From Phytohabitans sp036906915 (GTDB taxonomy: Bacteria; Actinomycetota; Actinomycetes; Mycobacteriales; Micromonosporaceae), in the NCBI RefSeq assembly GCF_036906915.1, contig NZ_JBAKHX010000039.1, positions 13,817 through 77,816 of the forward strand: a DNA stretch of 64,000 nucleotides. Reading direction: 5' to 3'. The notes under the pieces are model-generated. The model was not told the origin of the DNA, did not search any database, and worked only from the letters and a program-made list of their open reading frames with translations. Numbering within the stretch: position 1 is the stretch's first letter; each line of letters begins with the position of its first letter. Below, one piece after another: positions 43,120 through 51,781 of this stretch. The translations under genes were made by a program, and so were the position numbers.

Positions 43120-44090
43120 CACTTCACCTCCGTCTCGTAGAAGACCCACTTGCGCGCGGTCCGGAAGGCGATGAGGGTGAAGCCGAGGATCACCAGGAAC
43201 AGCAGCCACGAGATCGCCGAGGCGTACCCCATGTGGTAGAAGGAGAACGCCTGGTCGAAGAGGAACGGCACCATCATCACGCTCGCGTCTTCCGGCGCTT
43301 GAGTGGCGCCCCGGGTCAGCACGTACACCTGGGAGAAGACCTGGAACGCGCCGATGATGCCCATCACGAGGTTGAAGAAGATGATCGGCGTGAGCTGCGG
43401 GACGGTGATGCTCCAGAACTGCCGCATCGAGCTGGCGCCGTCCACCTCGGCCGCTTCGTACAGCTCCTTGGGGATGCCCTTCATGGCGGCGAGCAGCAGG
43501 ACGGTCGCGCTGCCGACGCCCCAGACCGACAGCAGGATCAGCGATGGCTTCACCCAGGTCGGGTCCAGCAGCCACGTCGGACCGGGGATGCCGAAGACGC
43601 CGAGCAGGTCGTTGAGCGCCCCTGACGGCATGAGCACCATCTTGAAGACCATCGCCGCTGCCACCAGCGGCACCAGCGTCGGCAGGTAGATGAGGGTACG
43701 GAACAGCTTGCGCGCCCGGACCTGCTTGTTGAGCAGGTTGGCGAGCCAGAGGCCGAGCAGCAGGCCGAGCGGCACCGAGACGGCCGAGTAGTAGATGGTG
43801 TTCTTGAGGGCCGTCCAGAAGACCGGGTCCTCGGTCAGCAGCTGGCGGTAGTTGTCCAGCCCCACGAAGTTGGGCGTGGTGAACGAGTCCCAGTCGGTCA
43901 GCGACAGGTAGATCGACGTGACCATGGGCCCGAGCAGGAACACCAGGAAGCCGATGATCCACGGCGAGGCGAAGAGGTAGAACCAGAGCGCCTCCTTGCG
44001 CCGGCGGCTACGCAGGCCCGCCGGACGCGTAAGAGTCCGCCCCGGGGCGGCACCGGCGCGCGCCGGTGCCGCCTCCGCGAGGTCGGTCAT
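43119..44090 (-). CDS. sugar ABC transporter permease (MalF/LacF-like)
   Basis: 323 aa with six helices. The EAA loop is ELYEAAEVDGASSMRQFWSITVPQLTPII. The start ATGACCGACC at 44090 matches the beginning of each 125-bp tandem repeat unit, and its ATG overlaps the stop of mini-ORF 2 (ATGA). Confidence 0.93.
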   Translation of the reverse strand: MTDLAEAAPARAGAAPGRTLTRPAGLRSRRRKEALWFYLFASPWIIGFLVFLLGPMVTSIYLSLTDWDSFTTPNFVGLDNYRQLLTEDPVFWTALKNTIYYSAVSVPLGLLLGLWLANLLNKQVRARKLFRTLIYLPTLVPLVAAAMVFKMVLMPSGALNDLLGVFGIPGPTWLLDPTWVKPSLILLSVWGVGSATVLLLAAMKGIPKELYEAAEVDGASSMRQFWSITVPQLTPIIFFNLVMGIIGAFQVFSQVYVLTRGATQAPEDASVMMVPFLFDQAFSFYHMGYASAISWLLFLVILGFTLIAFRTARKWVFYETEVK

Positions 44091-44215
44091 GCGCCGCCGC
44101 CTGCAGCCGCCACCAAGCGGAGGGAGCGTAGCGACCGTAGCGACTGGCGGCTACAAGGCGGCATAGGGGGCGCATGACCCGCGCGAGCGTAGCGAGCGCC
44201 AGTTAGGTCGGTCAT
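44087..44215 (-). CDS. 42-aa mini-ORF, repeat unit 2
   Basis: Same peptide as mini-ORF 1. Starts in an ATGA overlap with unit 1 and stops in an ATGA overlap with the permease start. Confidence 0.45.
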   Translation of the reverse strand: MTDLTGARYARAGHAPPMPPCSRQSLRSLRSLRLVAAAGGGA

Positions 44216-44340
44216 GCGCCGCCGCCTGCAGCCGCCACCAAGCGGAGGGAGCGTAGCGACCGTAGCGACTGGCGGCTACAAGGCGGCATAGGGGGCGCAT
44301 GACCCGCGCGAGCGTAGCGAGCGCCAGTTAGGTCGGTCAT
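44091..44340 (-). repeat. 2 perfect 125-bp tandem repeats at an operon junction
   Basis: Units 44091-44215 and 44216-44340 are identical by eye. On the coding strand each unit begins ATGACCGACCT, the same 11 bases as the downstream permease gene. The array lies exactly between the solute-binding-protein stop codon (2 nt away) and the permease start. Confidence 0.96.
44212..44340 (-). CDS. 42-aa mini-ORF, repeat unit 1
   Basis: Begins MTDLTGARYARAGHAPPMPP, continues with an Arg/Leu/Ser repeat (QSLRSLRSLRLV) and ends AAAGGGA. The ATG follows the solute-binding-protein TAA by 2 nt; the TGA overlaps the next unit as ATGA. Expression is unknown. Confidence 0.45.
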   Translation of the reverse strand: MTDLTGARYARAGHAPPMPPCSRQSLRSLRSLRLVAAAGGGA

Positions 44341-44342
44341 CG

Positions 44343-45641
44343 TTACCCCGCAGGCTTGACGATGGTCTCTAGCCGCTTCTGGACCGCGGTCAGCGCGGTC
44401 CGGGCATCTTCCTTGCCGAGCCAGAAGTTGGCCAGCCCGTTCTCGAACGCCTTCTGCATCTCGTTCCACTCCGGGATGAACGGCGCGCGATAAACGAACG
44501 CGCTCGACTCGCCGAAGACATTCATGGCGACCGGCTTCGTCATCCACGTCGGCTTGAGGAACGCGTCGCCCTTCTGCACCTCGAGGTTCGCCGGCACGTC
44601 CTGGCCGGTCTCGATGATGACCTTCTGCGCGTCCGGCGAGCTCAGGAACTCGATCGCCTTGATGGCCGCGTTCGGGTTCTTCGACGTGCGGGAGATCGCG
44701 AGCCCGCTGCCGAAGGCGGTCACCGCCTGCTGCTTGCCCCGCCAGAACGGCGCGATGCCCCACTCGATGTTGCTCTTGAGCAGCCCGCTGATCGCCCAGA
44801 AGCCGGTGGTGCTGACCGCGATCTTGCCCTGTGCGAACGCGGCGTCGCCGTTGACGTCGGCACCGAAGTCGGCGTACTGCTTCTTCGTCGGCACCACGCC
44901 GTGCTTGTTCACCAGGTCGCCGGCCCACTGCAGCGCCTCGACGACCGGGTCGCTGTTCGCGGCTGGCTTGCCGCTGTCATCAATGATCTTGCCGCCGTTC
45001 TGGTACACGAAGCCCCACCACGCGGCCCACCACTCGGCGCCGGCGTACCCCCATTGCTTGCCCGGCACGGTGAGTGCCTTGAACGCCGCGAGCGTCTGCT
45101 CCCAAGTCCAGTCGGCTGTGGGCGCGTCCAGGTTGGCCGCCGCGAACATTGTCTTGTTGTAGTAGGTGATCATCGCACCGGACCGGTCCGGGACCGCGTA
45201 GACCTTGTCCTTGTACGAGTACAGCGAGCCGATCGGCCCGAACTGCTGCTCGAGGTCGATGCCCGCGCCCTTGGCCAGGTCGTCGAGCGGCTGGAGCTGG
45301 TTCTTGCTGGAGTAGACGTTGACGTTCTCGGCGACCTGCATGATGTCCGGGCCGGAGCCGCCCGCGATCATCGTCTGCACCTTCTGCTCATACGTCTCGC
45401 CGGGGATGAGCTGCAGCGTTATCGAGATCTCGGGGTACTTCTTGACCAGCAGGTCGATGCGCTTCTGGTAAGCGGTCTTGTCAGGCTCGCCGCCCCAGAC
45501 CGTCATGACCAGCTTGCCGCCGCCGTTGCTCGAGCCGCTGTCGTCGCTGTCCGAACCGCACGCGGTCAGCGTGATGATGCCCGCCGCCGCACCGAGGCCG
45601 AGAAAACCCCGGCGCGTCACTCGTGCTCTGTCGATCGTCAT
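44343..45641 (-). CDS. sugar ABC transporter solute-binding lipoprotein
   Basis: 432 aa. A Tat-type signal (VTRRGFLGLGAAAG) leads into lipobox LTAC, so it is an exported lipoprotein. The family 1 extracellular solute-binding fold follows (LVMTVWGGEPDKTAYQKRID, YEQKVQTMIAGGSGPDIMQV, WGYAGAEWWAAWWGFVYQNGG). A beta-galactoside or plant-polysaccharide oligomer is the likely ligand, from the GH35 gene downstream. AGGAGG lies upstream of the ATG. Confidence 0.93.
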   Translation of the reverse strand: MTIDRARVTRRGFLGLGAAAGIITLTACGSDSDDSGSSNGGGKLVMTVWGGEPDKTAYQKRIDLLVKKYPEISITLQLIPGETYEQKVQTMIAGGSGPDIMQVAENVNVYSSKNQLQPLDDLAKGAGIDLEQQFGPIGSLYSYKDKVYAVPDRSGAMITYYNKTMFAAANLDAPTADWTWEQTLAAFKALTVPGKQWGYAGAEWWAAWWGFVYQNGGKIIDDSGKPAANSDPVVEALQWAGDLVNKHGVVPTKKQYADFGADVNGDAAFAQGKIAVSTTGFWAISGLLKSNIEWGIAPFWRGKQQAVTAFGSGLAISRTSKNPNAAIKAIEFLSSPDAQKVIIETGQDVPANLEVQKGDAFLKPTWMTKPVAMNVFGESSAFVYRAPFIPEWNEMQKAFENGLANFWLGKEDARTALTAVQKRLETIVKPAG

Positions 45642-45777
45642 CGCGCTATGCCTCCTATCACGAACCCGGCCTTTGGATGCGACGGCGTCGCGTTGGCCCT
45701 GAGGCTGGATGGGGGGATGTCAACTAAATTTCCAGCCGGTTAAGTGATCGGTAGCCTAAGATTGCGATGACCCTTCG
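45642..45777. promoter_or_regulatory. upstream region of the sugar importer operon
   Basis: It holds the minus-strand ribosome site AGGAGG (just before 45641) and an AT-rich stretch (AACTAAATTTCC, GGTTAAG) likely to contain the promoter. No CebR-type palindrome is visible. Confidence 0.4.
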
Positions 45778-46053
45778 TCAAGGGCTAAGAATAAGCCCTT
45801 GCGTAACGTGACTCCCGCTCACATAACGGTCCGTGACTGGGTCAGGCCATGATTGCGGCAGGACAGCGCGATGCGCCTCGAGCGCCAAGAGGGCCACGAA
45901 CGACACGCCGGCCGCAAGCGCCGTCGCAAGCGCACGGATCGCGCGCTTTTCCAGCTGTACCGCCAGCGCGGCGCGACCCAGCACGACCGTCCACAGTGCT
46001 GCCAATACCGCTGCCAATACCGCTGCCGATACCGCTGCCAATACCGCGGACAC
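45778..46053 (-). CDS. possible two-helix membrane protein with 12-bp repeats in its 5' part
   Basis: 91 aa from GTG 46053. Two hydrophobic stretches (VLAAVLAALWTVVLGRAALAV and ALATALAAGVSFVALLAL) flank a charged turn (QLEKRAIR). The 5' part consists of near-perfect 12-bp repeats (GCTGCCAATACC on the plus strand, 45998-46050). An ATG frame beginning MKVPGKAPLWVAGATPAAGW just upstream is shifted by one base, so an original longer gene may have been frameshifted. No ribosome site; weak evidence overall. Confidence 0.3.
   Translation of the reverse strand: MSAVLAAVSAAVLAAVLAALWTVVLGRAALAVQLEKRAIRALATALAAGVSFVALLALEAHRAVLPQSWPDPVTDRYVSGSHVTQGLILSP
45780..45802. terminator. small hairpin near the end of the hypothetical gene
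   Basis: CAAGGGCT pairs with AGCCCTTG around AAGAATA; could be a weak terminator or an operator for the importer operon. Confidence 0.4.
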
Positions 46054-46171
46054 CCCCGACCAGGAAGCCAGCGTGATACCAGCCGGCGGCCGGGGTGGCG
46101 CCCGCCACCCACAATGGCGCCTTTCCGGGTACCTTCATCGTTAGTCTTCGAAGTCGAGGGATGCGACGGCG

Positions 46172-47118
46172 TTGACCAGGATCGCACACTTCACTGACGC
46201 TTCCTTTCTGGGCGTCAACGGCATCGCGGCGTCCATCCGGCTGCTCACCGGCGCACTCGCCCGGCGCGGCCACGAAACCGTCGTGGTGACGACCGGTCCA
46301 CTGTGGAAAGCTTCAGTGGAGAGGAGCGTCATCTCGGTGCCGTCGCTGCCGACGGGGATGGGCGACTTCCGGTTCGCGCTGATGCCGATCCGCGCGATGC
46401 GCGACCGGGTGCGAGCCTGGCGGCCGGATGTCGCGCACGTGCACACTCCCGGCCCGCTCGGCGCCGCGGGGCTGACCATGGCGCGGCAGCTCGGCGTTCC
46501 GGCGGTGTACACCTACCACACCGACATGCACGGGTACGCCGAGCACTACTACATCCCGACGCCTATCGTCTACGTCCCGACGCCTATCGTCCGCGCCGGC
46601 ACCGCCCTGTACGGGCGGCATTTGCGGAGCGGGCCGACAGGGCGGCTCCTCGACAAGTACGACGCCGTCGAGGAGGCCAACGCCCGCGTCTTCGACGCGG
46701 CGCACGTCATCGTCGCGCCGACCGCGGGTGCGCTGCGCCGCTGCCGGATGGCGGCTTTCGCCGACCGGATACGGGTCATCGCCACCCCGGCGAACCTCCC
46801 GCCGGCCGCCATGACCGGTGCCGAGTTCCGCGCCCGGCACGGCATCGCGCCAGAGGCGGCGGTGGTGCTCCCCATCGTGATGACCGACCGGCTGCTGCAC
46901 GCCAGCCACCCGCTCGCGGAGCCATGTGCCTCACCGACCCGGCGCCCGCGCCCTTCGCGGCTGGCCTGGCCGCGCTGCTCGCGGCGCCCGCCGAGGCGAG
47001 ACACCGCGGCCAGCGCGGTCGTTCCATCGCCGGGGAGTACGCATCGGACCGTTTCGCCGACGAGACCCTCCAGGCGCACCGCGACGCCGCTACCAGCGCA
47101 GCGGAAGGGTCCCGATGA
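46172..47118 (+). pseudogene. glycosyltransferase family 4, internally deleted and frameshifted
   Basis: The first 245 codons encode the GT4 N-terminal domain (RIAHFTDASFLGVNGIAASI, DVAHVHTPGPLGAAGL, VPAVYTYHTDMHGYAEHYY). At about 46920 the frame changes. The last part, from MCLTDPAPAPFAAGLAALLA to HRDAATSAAEGSR in another frame, matches the extreme C-terminus of the family. The UDP-sugar-binding C-terminal domain with its E-x7-E motif is missing. A 21-bp direct duplication (TPIVYVPTPIV) lies at 46556-46597. The 3' end overlaps the esterase gene. Confidence 0.8.
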
Positions 47119-48193
47119 AGTCGTCGAGGCGGTCGGCGATGAGCTGGTGGTCGTGCAGGGACGGGTGCCAGTGGCAGCCGAGGTGGTCGAGGCCGGTGTC
47201 CTCGTAGTACCAGTAGCGGACCCGGTCGTCGCCCTGCGCGTTGCGGTCGGTGACCACCTGCTGCGCGGCGTCCGCGAACGCGGTGGTGTTCCACAGGTAC
47301 GTCGAGCTCACCACGATGATGGTGTGCCGGCCGTACCGTGTGCGGAGCTTGTCCAGGAAGCCCTGGTACGCGGTGCGGTAGGCGGCGACCAGGCTTTCCG
47401 GCGTCCACGCCTCGCCCGGGTTGACGGCGGTGGAGAAGTCGTTGAGACCCAGCCCCACGACCACGAGCTGCGGCCGCCATGTGCGCGGCTTGTTCCAGAC
47501 GTCGCCGTCGACGCTCAGCAGTGCCCGGTCGTAGTACGTGCGGTAGTCGGTGCCGGGCGTGTGGCCGTTGTAGTTGCGCACCATGCCGAGGCCCGAGAAC
47601 GCGTTGATCTGATAGTCGGCGCCCAGGCGCTGGGCGGTGATCGCGCCGAAGCTGAGGTTGGCGTTGGTGGTGCGGGCGACCTCGTCGCCTGTGCACTCGC
47701 GGGTCGTCGACATATTGCCGTAGCCGACCGTGTTGGAGTCGCCGATGAACTCGATCTGCCTGCCGCGCGCCGCCGGCTTGCCGAGGATCGCGCCGCCGGG
47801 CGCGGCGACGAAGCCGCCGAACTCGCTGACCATCCACTGGCTCTCGGTGCGCTTGACGAGCCGGACCGTGTGGACACCCCGCCGCAGCCCGGTGACCCAG
47901 TGCGTGATCTGGCCGGGCTTCACGAGCGTGTCGACGGTCGCGCCGTCGATCTGCACCTCGTAGTCGTTGTCGGTGTCGTTCAGCACGACGCCGACCCCGG
48001 TGCCGCGGAAGCGGCCCTCGAAGTAGACGCCGGGCCAGCTGTACTGGACGGCGCCGCCGTTGACCTCGACGCGACCGGCGGTGTGGGCCCGCCCGAGAAC
48101 GTGGGGCGTGCCGGCCTGCGCTGGCGGCGCTGCCGCCACCACGAGCCCGACCGTGAGCGTGGCGGCCGCGAGGACGGCGGTGAAGCGCTTCAT
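47090..48193 (-). CDS. secreted CE2-like carbohydrate esterase (SGNH hydrolase)
   Basis: 367 aa. A signal peptide (MKRFTAVLAAATLTVGLVVA.. cleaving near AQAGTPH) precedes an N-terminal beta-sandwich (about 30-140) typical of CE2. The SGNH domain follows: IEFIGDSNTVGYG with the nucleophile Ser, GLGLNDFS as the oxyanion block and HLGCHWHPSLHDH with the catalytic His. CE2 enzymes deacetylate hemicellulose. The ATG has AGGAG 7 nt upstream. A CebR-type operator lies 32 bp upstream of the start. Confidence 0.88.
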   Translation of the reverse strand: MKRFTAVLAAATLTVGLVVAAAPPAQAGTPHVLGRAHTAGRVEVNGGAVQYSWPGVYFEGRFRGTGVGVVLNDTDNDYEVQIDGATVDTLVKPGQITHWVTGLRRGVHTVRLVKRTESQWMVSEFGGFVAAPGGAILGKPAARGRQIEFIGDSNTVGYGNMSTTRECTGDEVARTTNANLSFGAITAQRLGADYQINAFSGLGMVRNYNGHTPGTDYRTYYDRALLSVDGDVWNKPRTWRPQLVVVGLGLNDFSTAVNPGEAWTPESLVAAYRTAYQGFLDKLRTRYGRHTIIVVSSTYLWNTTAFADAAQQVVTDRNAQGDDRVRYWYYEDTGLDHLGCHWHPSLHDHQLIADRLDDFIGTLPLRW

Positions 48194-48224
48194 TCGATCT
48201 CCTGGATATCGAAGGCAACAGATC

Positions 48225-48238
48225 TGGAAGCGCTCCCA
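48225..48238. promoter_or_regulatory. CebR-type operator upstream of the CE2-like esterase
   Basis: TGGAAGCGCTCCCA matches the streptomycete CebR consensus TGGGAGCGCTCCCA at 13 of 14 bases. A weaker second match (CTAGAGCGCTCCCC) is at 48273-48286. CebR is the LacI-type repressor released by cello-oligosaccharides. Confidence 0.75.
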
Positions 48239-48295
48239 CTTCATCGCTCCGAGAGGCGGTTGTCAAGAGCGTCTAGAGCGCTCCCCGCCAGACAT

Positions 48296-48372
48296 CGATC
48301 AAGGAGGATCGCATCGATCAAGGGCGAATGCGGGCGGAAAGAGATCAAAGCACGTGCATCTGTCCTTGATCG
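48296..48372 (-). repeat. 77-bp structured dispersed repeat, copy 8 (reverse)
   Basis: Third arm first (CGATCAAGGAGGATCGCAT), then the hairpin with loop GGAAAGAGATCAAAG. Several arm mismatches (GGGCGAATGCGGGC) make it the most diverged copy. It has no forward partner nearby. Confidence 0.88.
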
Positions 48373-48399
48373 ACGGGCGAAAGCGGAACGGGGCCAACG

Positions 48400-48405
48400 T
48401 AAGGT
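48400..48405 (+). promoter_or_regulatory. -10 box of a leaderless promoter
   Basis: TAAGGT lies 6 nt before the GTG of the patatin gene. Confidence 0.55.
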
Positions 48406-48411
48406 GGCGGC

Positions 48412-49353
48412 GTGAGGGCGCTCGTGCTTGGTGGGGGCGGGGTTACCGGCGTCGCGTGGGAGCTCGGGGTGCTCGCCGGGCTCGCCGACGCCGGCGTCGA
48501 CCTGCTCGACGCCGACGTGTTCGTCGGCACCTCGGCGGGTTCGGTAGTGGCGGCGCAGGTCACGTCCGGCGTGCCGCTGGAAGAGCTGTACTCGCGCCAG
48601 CTTGGCGGACCTGGCGCGGAGATCGCCGCCCGGATCGGCCTCCGCACGCTTGTCGCGGGCGGGTTCGCCATGCTCGGCGCCCGGGACGAGCTGGCCTTTC
48701 GACGGCGGCTGGGTCGGATGGCACTGGCCGCGCCCACCGGACCGGCGGCCGAGCGGATCGCGGTGATCGCGAGCCGCCTGCCCGCGCACACCTGGCCCGA
48801 CCGGCGGCTGCTGGTCACGGCGGTCGACGCCGACACCGGCGAGTTCGTGGTGTTCGACCGCGACGGGGGAGTGAGCCTGGTCGAGGCGGTCGCGGCAAGC
48901 TGCGCGGTGCCTGGCGTGTGGGCTCCGGTACCCATTGGCGAGCGCCGATTCATCGACGGCGGGATGCGGTCGGCGGCGAACGCCGACGTTGTCACGGATG
49001 CTGTGCTGGCTGGCGCTCTCTACGTTCGCGCGGACCCCGAGGCATCGAAGGCGCCGCCTTCCCACGCGCCGCCCGGCGCGTCGCTCAGTCCAGGCGGCGC
49101 CGGTCCCGGATTCGACCAGGTCGTGGTGATCGCGCCGATCGCGCGCGGCGGCGGCCGGATCGCGCGCCTGTCCGACCAGGTGGCGGCGTTGCGCCGCACC
49201 GCGCGGGTCGCCGTGGTCACGCCGGATCGGGCCGCGCGCCGGGCGATCGGCCGCAACGTGCTCGACCCGGCGCGGCGGGCGCCAGCCGCACGTGCGGGGC
49301 GGGTGCAGGCGATCGCGGCCGCGGAGCAGATAGCGCGGGTCTGGACGCCTTGA
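48412..49353 (+). CDS. patatin-like phospholipase family protein
   Basis: 313 aa. The Gly-rich oxyanion loop is RALVLGGGGVTGVAWELG, the nucleophile Ser41 lies in FVGTSAGSVVA, and Asp182 in RRFIDGGM completes the Ser-Asp dyad. It hydrolyses acyl ester bonds of lipids in the cytoplasm or at the membrane. The GTG start is placed directly after a -10 box. Confidence 0.9.
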   Translation: MRALVLGGGGVTGVAWELGVLAGLADAGVDLLDADVFVGTSAGSVVAAQVTSGVPLEELYSRQLGGPGAEIAARIGLRTLVAGGFAMLGARDELAFRRRLGRMALAAPTGPAAERIAVIASRLPAHTWPDRRLLVTAVDADTGEFVVFDRDGGVSLVEAVAASCAVPGVWAPVPIGERRFIDGGMRSAANADVVTDAVLAGALYVRADPEASKAPPSHAPPGASLSPGGAGPGFDQVVVIAPIARGGGRIARLSDQVAALRRTARVAVVTPDRAARRAIGRNVLDPARRAPAARAGRVQAIAAAEQIARVWTP

Positions 49354-49426
49354 CAGGCGCCTGAGACATCCATAGCCTTCGCGTAATTGTATCGTTTCAT
49401 CCTCGCGAATGCTGAGGAGCTTGGGC

Positions 49427-51736
49427 ATGAATCCTCGCGCCATACTGACCATTTCCGCTCTTATCGCATTAGTCCTCGGCCTTCCCGGCGCGGCCGCCGC
49501 CGCGCCGTCGGGCGGACGCCACCATCCCGTGCAGCTCGAAGAACTCGACCGCGGCCTGGTCGCCGCGGCCACCACAGAGGGCGTCTTTCTCAGCTGGCGG
49601 CTGCTCGGCTCCGAGGTCACCGGCCACACCGCGACCGGCATGGCCGGACCCGCGTTCAACGTGTACCGGAACGGAAAGCGCATAGCGACCGTCACCGACA
49701 GCACGAACTACGTCGACCGCGCGGCCGAGCCCGGCGCGCGCTACCGGGTCGCGCCAGTCGTGAAGGGGCGTGAGGGTGACCGCAGCGCGGCCGTCACGGC
49801 CTGGGCCAACGGCTACTACGACCTGCCGCTTCGCAAGCCTGCCGACGGGGTCACCCCGGCCGGCGAGGCGTACACGTACGCGGCCAACGACATCAGCGTC
49901 GGCGACGTCGACGGCGACGGGCAGTACGAGTACGTGGTCAAGTGGGACCCCTCGAACTCCAAGGACGTGTCGCAGGTCGGGTACACCGGCAACGTCTACA
50001 TCGACACGTACCGGCTCGACGGCACGCTTCTCAACCGTATCGACCTCGGCGTCAACGTCCGGGCCGGCGCGCACTACGTGCAGTTCCTCGTGTACGACTT
50101 CGACGGCGACGGCCGCTCCGAGATGATGTTCAAGACCGCGCCCGGCACCAAGGTCATCCGGTACAACCGGGCCGGCAACGTGGTCTCCGAGCGGTACATC
50201 ACGATGCCGGGGGCGGACATCCGCGCCGGGTACACGCACAAGGACGACTACCGCATGAGCGCCGCCGACTACTACCAGCACGTCGTCGACATGTTCCTCG
50301 GCTGGCACGAGCATCCCGAGGTCGTGGCCGGGCGCTGGCCCGCGACGCTGGAGCAGGCGTTCGGCACCACGCCGCAGTACCAGTACCCGCTCTCGCGCGC
50401 CGACGCGGAGGCGCTCGCCAACTACTTCATCGACGTGTACGCGCCGAGCCGCAGCACCCGAAACGCCCTGCGGAACTTCCAGGGCTTCATCATCACGGGG
50501 CCGGAGTACCTGACGGTGTTCCAGGGCGCCACGGGCCGCGAACTTCAGACGATCCGGTACAAGCCGGGCCGGTCTGACGACGGGCTCATGTGGGGCGACT
50601 ACGCGATGGCGCGCATCGAGCCGGGCAACCGGGTCGACCGGTTCCTGGCCGGCGTCGGATACCTGGACGGCAAGCACCCGTCGGCGATCTTCGCGCGCGG
50701 CTACTACACCCGCACCACCCTGGTCGCGTACCGGTGGGACGGCGAGCGGCTACGCGAGCAGTGGTACGTCGACAGCGGCTGGACGCCGATGACGAACCCG
50801 TTCAACGACAGTCCACACGGGCGGGACGGCACCAACCCGGAGTACGCGAAGATCACCACGCAGGGGTACCACTCGCTGAGCGTGGCCGACGTGGACGCCG
50901 ACGGAAAGCACGAGGTCGTGTACGGCGCGGCGACCATCGACCACGACGGCAGCCTGCTGTACAGCTCGTTCGCCGAGATGCCGCCAGGCAGCGCCACGCC
51001 GGGCCAACAGGCTCGGCTCGGCCACGGTGACGCCATCCACGTCACCGACATCGACCCGAACCGTCCCGGCCTGGAAATCTATGGCGTGCACGAGGGCGGG
51101 ACCTGGGCGCCGTACGGCCACGCCATGCGCGACGCCGCCACCGGCGAGGTCATCTTCGGCGACTACACCGGCCGCGACACCGGGCGCGGCATGATCGGCG
51201 ACGTACTGCCGGACGTGCCCGGCCTGGAGGCCTGGCCCGCCATGCCGCCGAACGCCGCCGACCTCGGGATCGGGCTTTTCTCGGCCGACGGCGACCTGCT
51301 CGCCAACACCACGCCCGGCACCAACATGAGCATCCGCTGGGCGGCCGACCTGACCACCCAGATCGTCACCGGCGCCTTCGGCACGACGGACACCCTGCCG
51401 AAGATCCAGGACTGGCGGCGCGGCACCGTGCTCACGGCCACCGGGACGTACACCAACAACCACACCAAGGGCAACCCGAGCCTGGTCGCGGACGTTTTCG
51501 GTGACTGGCGCGAGGAGTTGCTCCTGCGTACCGAGGACAGCAGCGCCGTGCGGATCTACCTCAGCACCGAGGTGACCGGCCACAAGATGTACACGCTCAT
51601 GCACGATCCGCAGTACCGGGCGGAGACGGCGCGGCAGCAGACCGCGTACAACCAGCCGGCGTACCCGGGCTTCTATCTGGCCTCCGACACCGACTGGTCG
51701 AAGGTGCCCGTACCCACCACGGCTCGCGGTCTGTAA
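49427..51736 (+). CDS. secreted rhamnogalacturonan lyase (PL11)
   Basis: 769 aa. A signal peptide (about residues 1-26, ending AAAAAPS) is followed by the PL11 sequence: LDRGLVAAATTEGVFLSWRLLG, YTYAANDISVGDVDGDGQYEYVVKWDPSN, then many calcium-binding D-x-D-x-D loops of the eight-bladed propeller (DFDGDGRSE, DVDADGKHE). It cleaves the rhamnose-galacturonate backbone of pectin outside the cell. GAGGAG precedes the ATG. Together with the CE2-like esterase and GH35 operon it suggests plant cell-wall use. Confidence 0.93.
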   Translation: MNPRAILTISALIALVLGLPGAAAAAPSGGRHHPVQLEELDRGLVAAATTEGVFLSWRLLGSEVTGHTATGMAGPAFNVYRNGKRIATVTDSTNYVDRAAEPGARYRVAPVVKGREGDRSAAVTAWANGYYDLPLRKPADGVTPAGEAYTYAANDISVGDVDGDGQYEYVVKWDPSNSKDVSQVGYTGNVYIDTYRLDGTLLNRIDLGVNVRAGAHYVQFLVYDFDGDGRSEMMFKTAPGTKVIRYNRAGNVVSERYITMPGADIRAGYTHKDDYRMSAADYYQHVVDMFLGWHEHPEVVAGRWPATLEQAFGTTPQYQYPLSRADAEALANYFIDVYAPSRSTRNALRNFQGFIITGPEYLTVFQGATGRELQTIRYKPGRSDDGLMWGDYAMARIEPGNRVDRFLAGVGYLDGKHPSAIFARGYYTRTTLVAYRWDGERLREQWYVDSGWTPMTNPFNDSPHGRDGTNPEYAKITTQGYHSLSVADVDADGKHEVVYGAATIDHDGSLLYSSFAEMPPGSATPGQQARLGHGDAIHVTDIDPNRPGLEIYGVHEGGTWAPYGHAMRDAATGEVIFGDYTGRDTGRGMIGDVLPDVPGLEAWPAMPPNAADLGIGLFSADGDLLANTTPGTNMSIRWAADLTTQIVTGAFGTTDTLPKIQDWRRGTVLTATGTYTNNHTKGNPSLVADVFGDWREELLLRTEDSSAVRIYLSTEVTGHKMYTLMHDPQYRAETARQQTAYNQPAYPGFYLASDTDWSKVPVPTTARGL

Positions 51737-51769
51737 GGGGCGTTACACGGGATTGTCGGGCTGCGCCGC

Positions 51770-51775
51770 TACGCT
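51770..51775 (+). promoter_or_regulatory. -10 box of a leaderless promoter
   Basis: TACGCT lies 6 nt before the GTG of the topoisomerase B-subunit gene. Confidence 0.6.
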
Positions 51776-51781
51776 GTCGCC

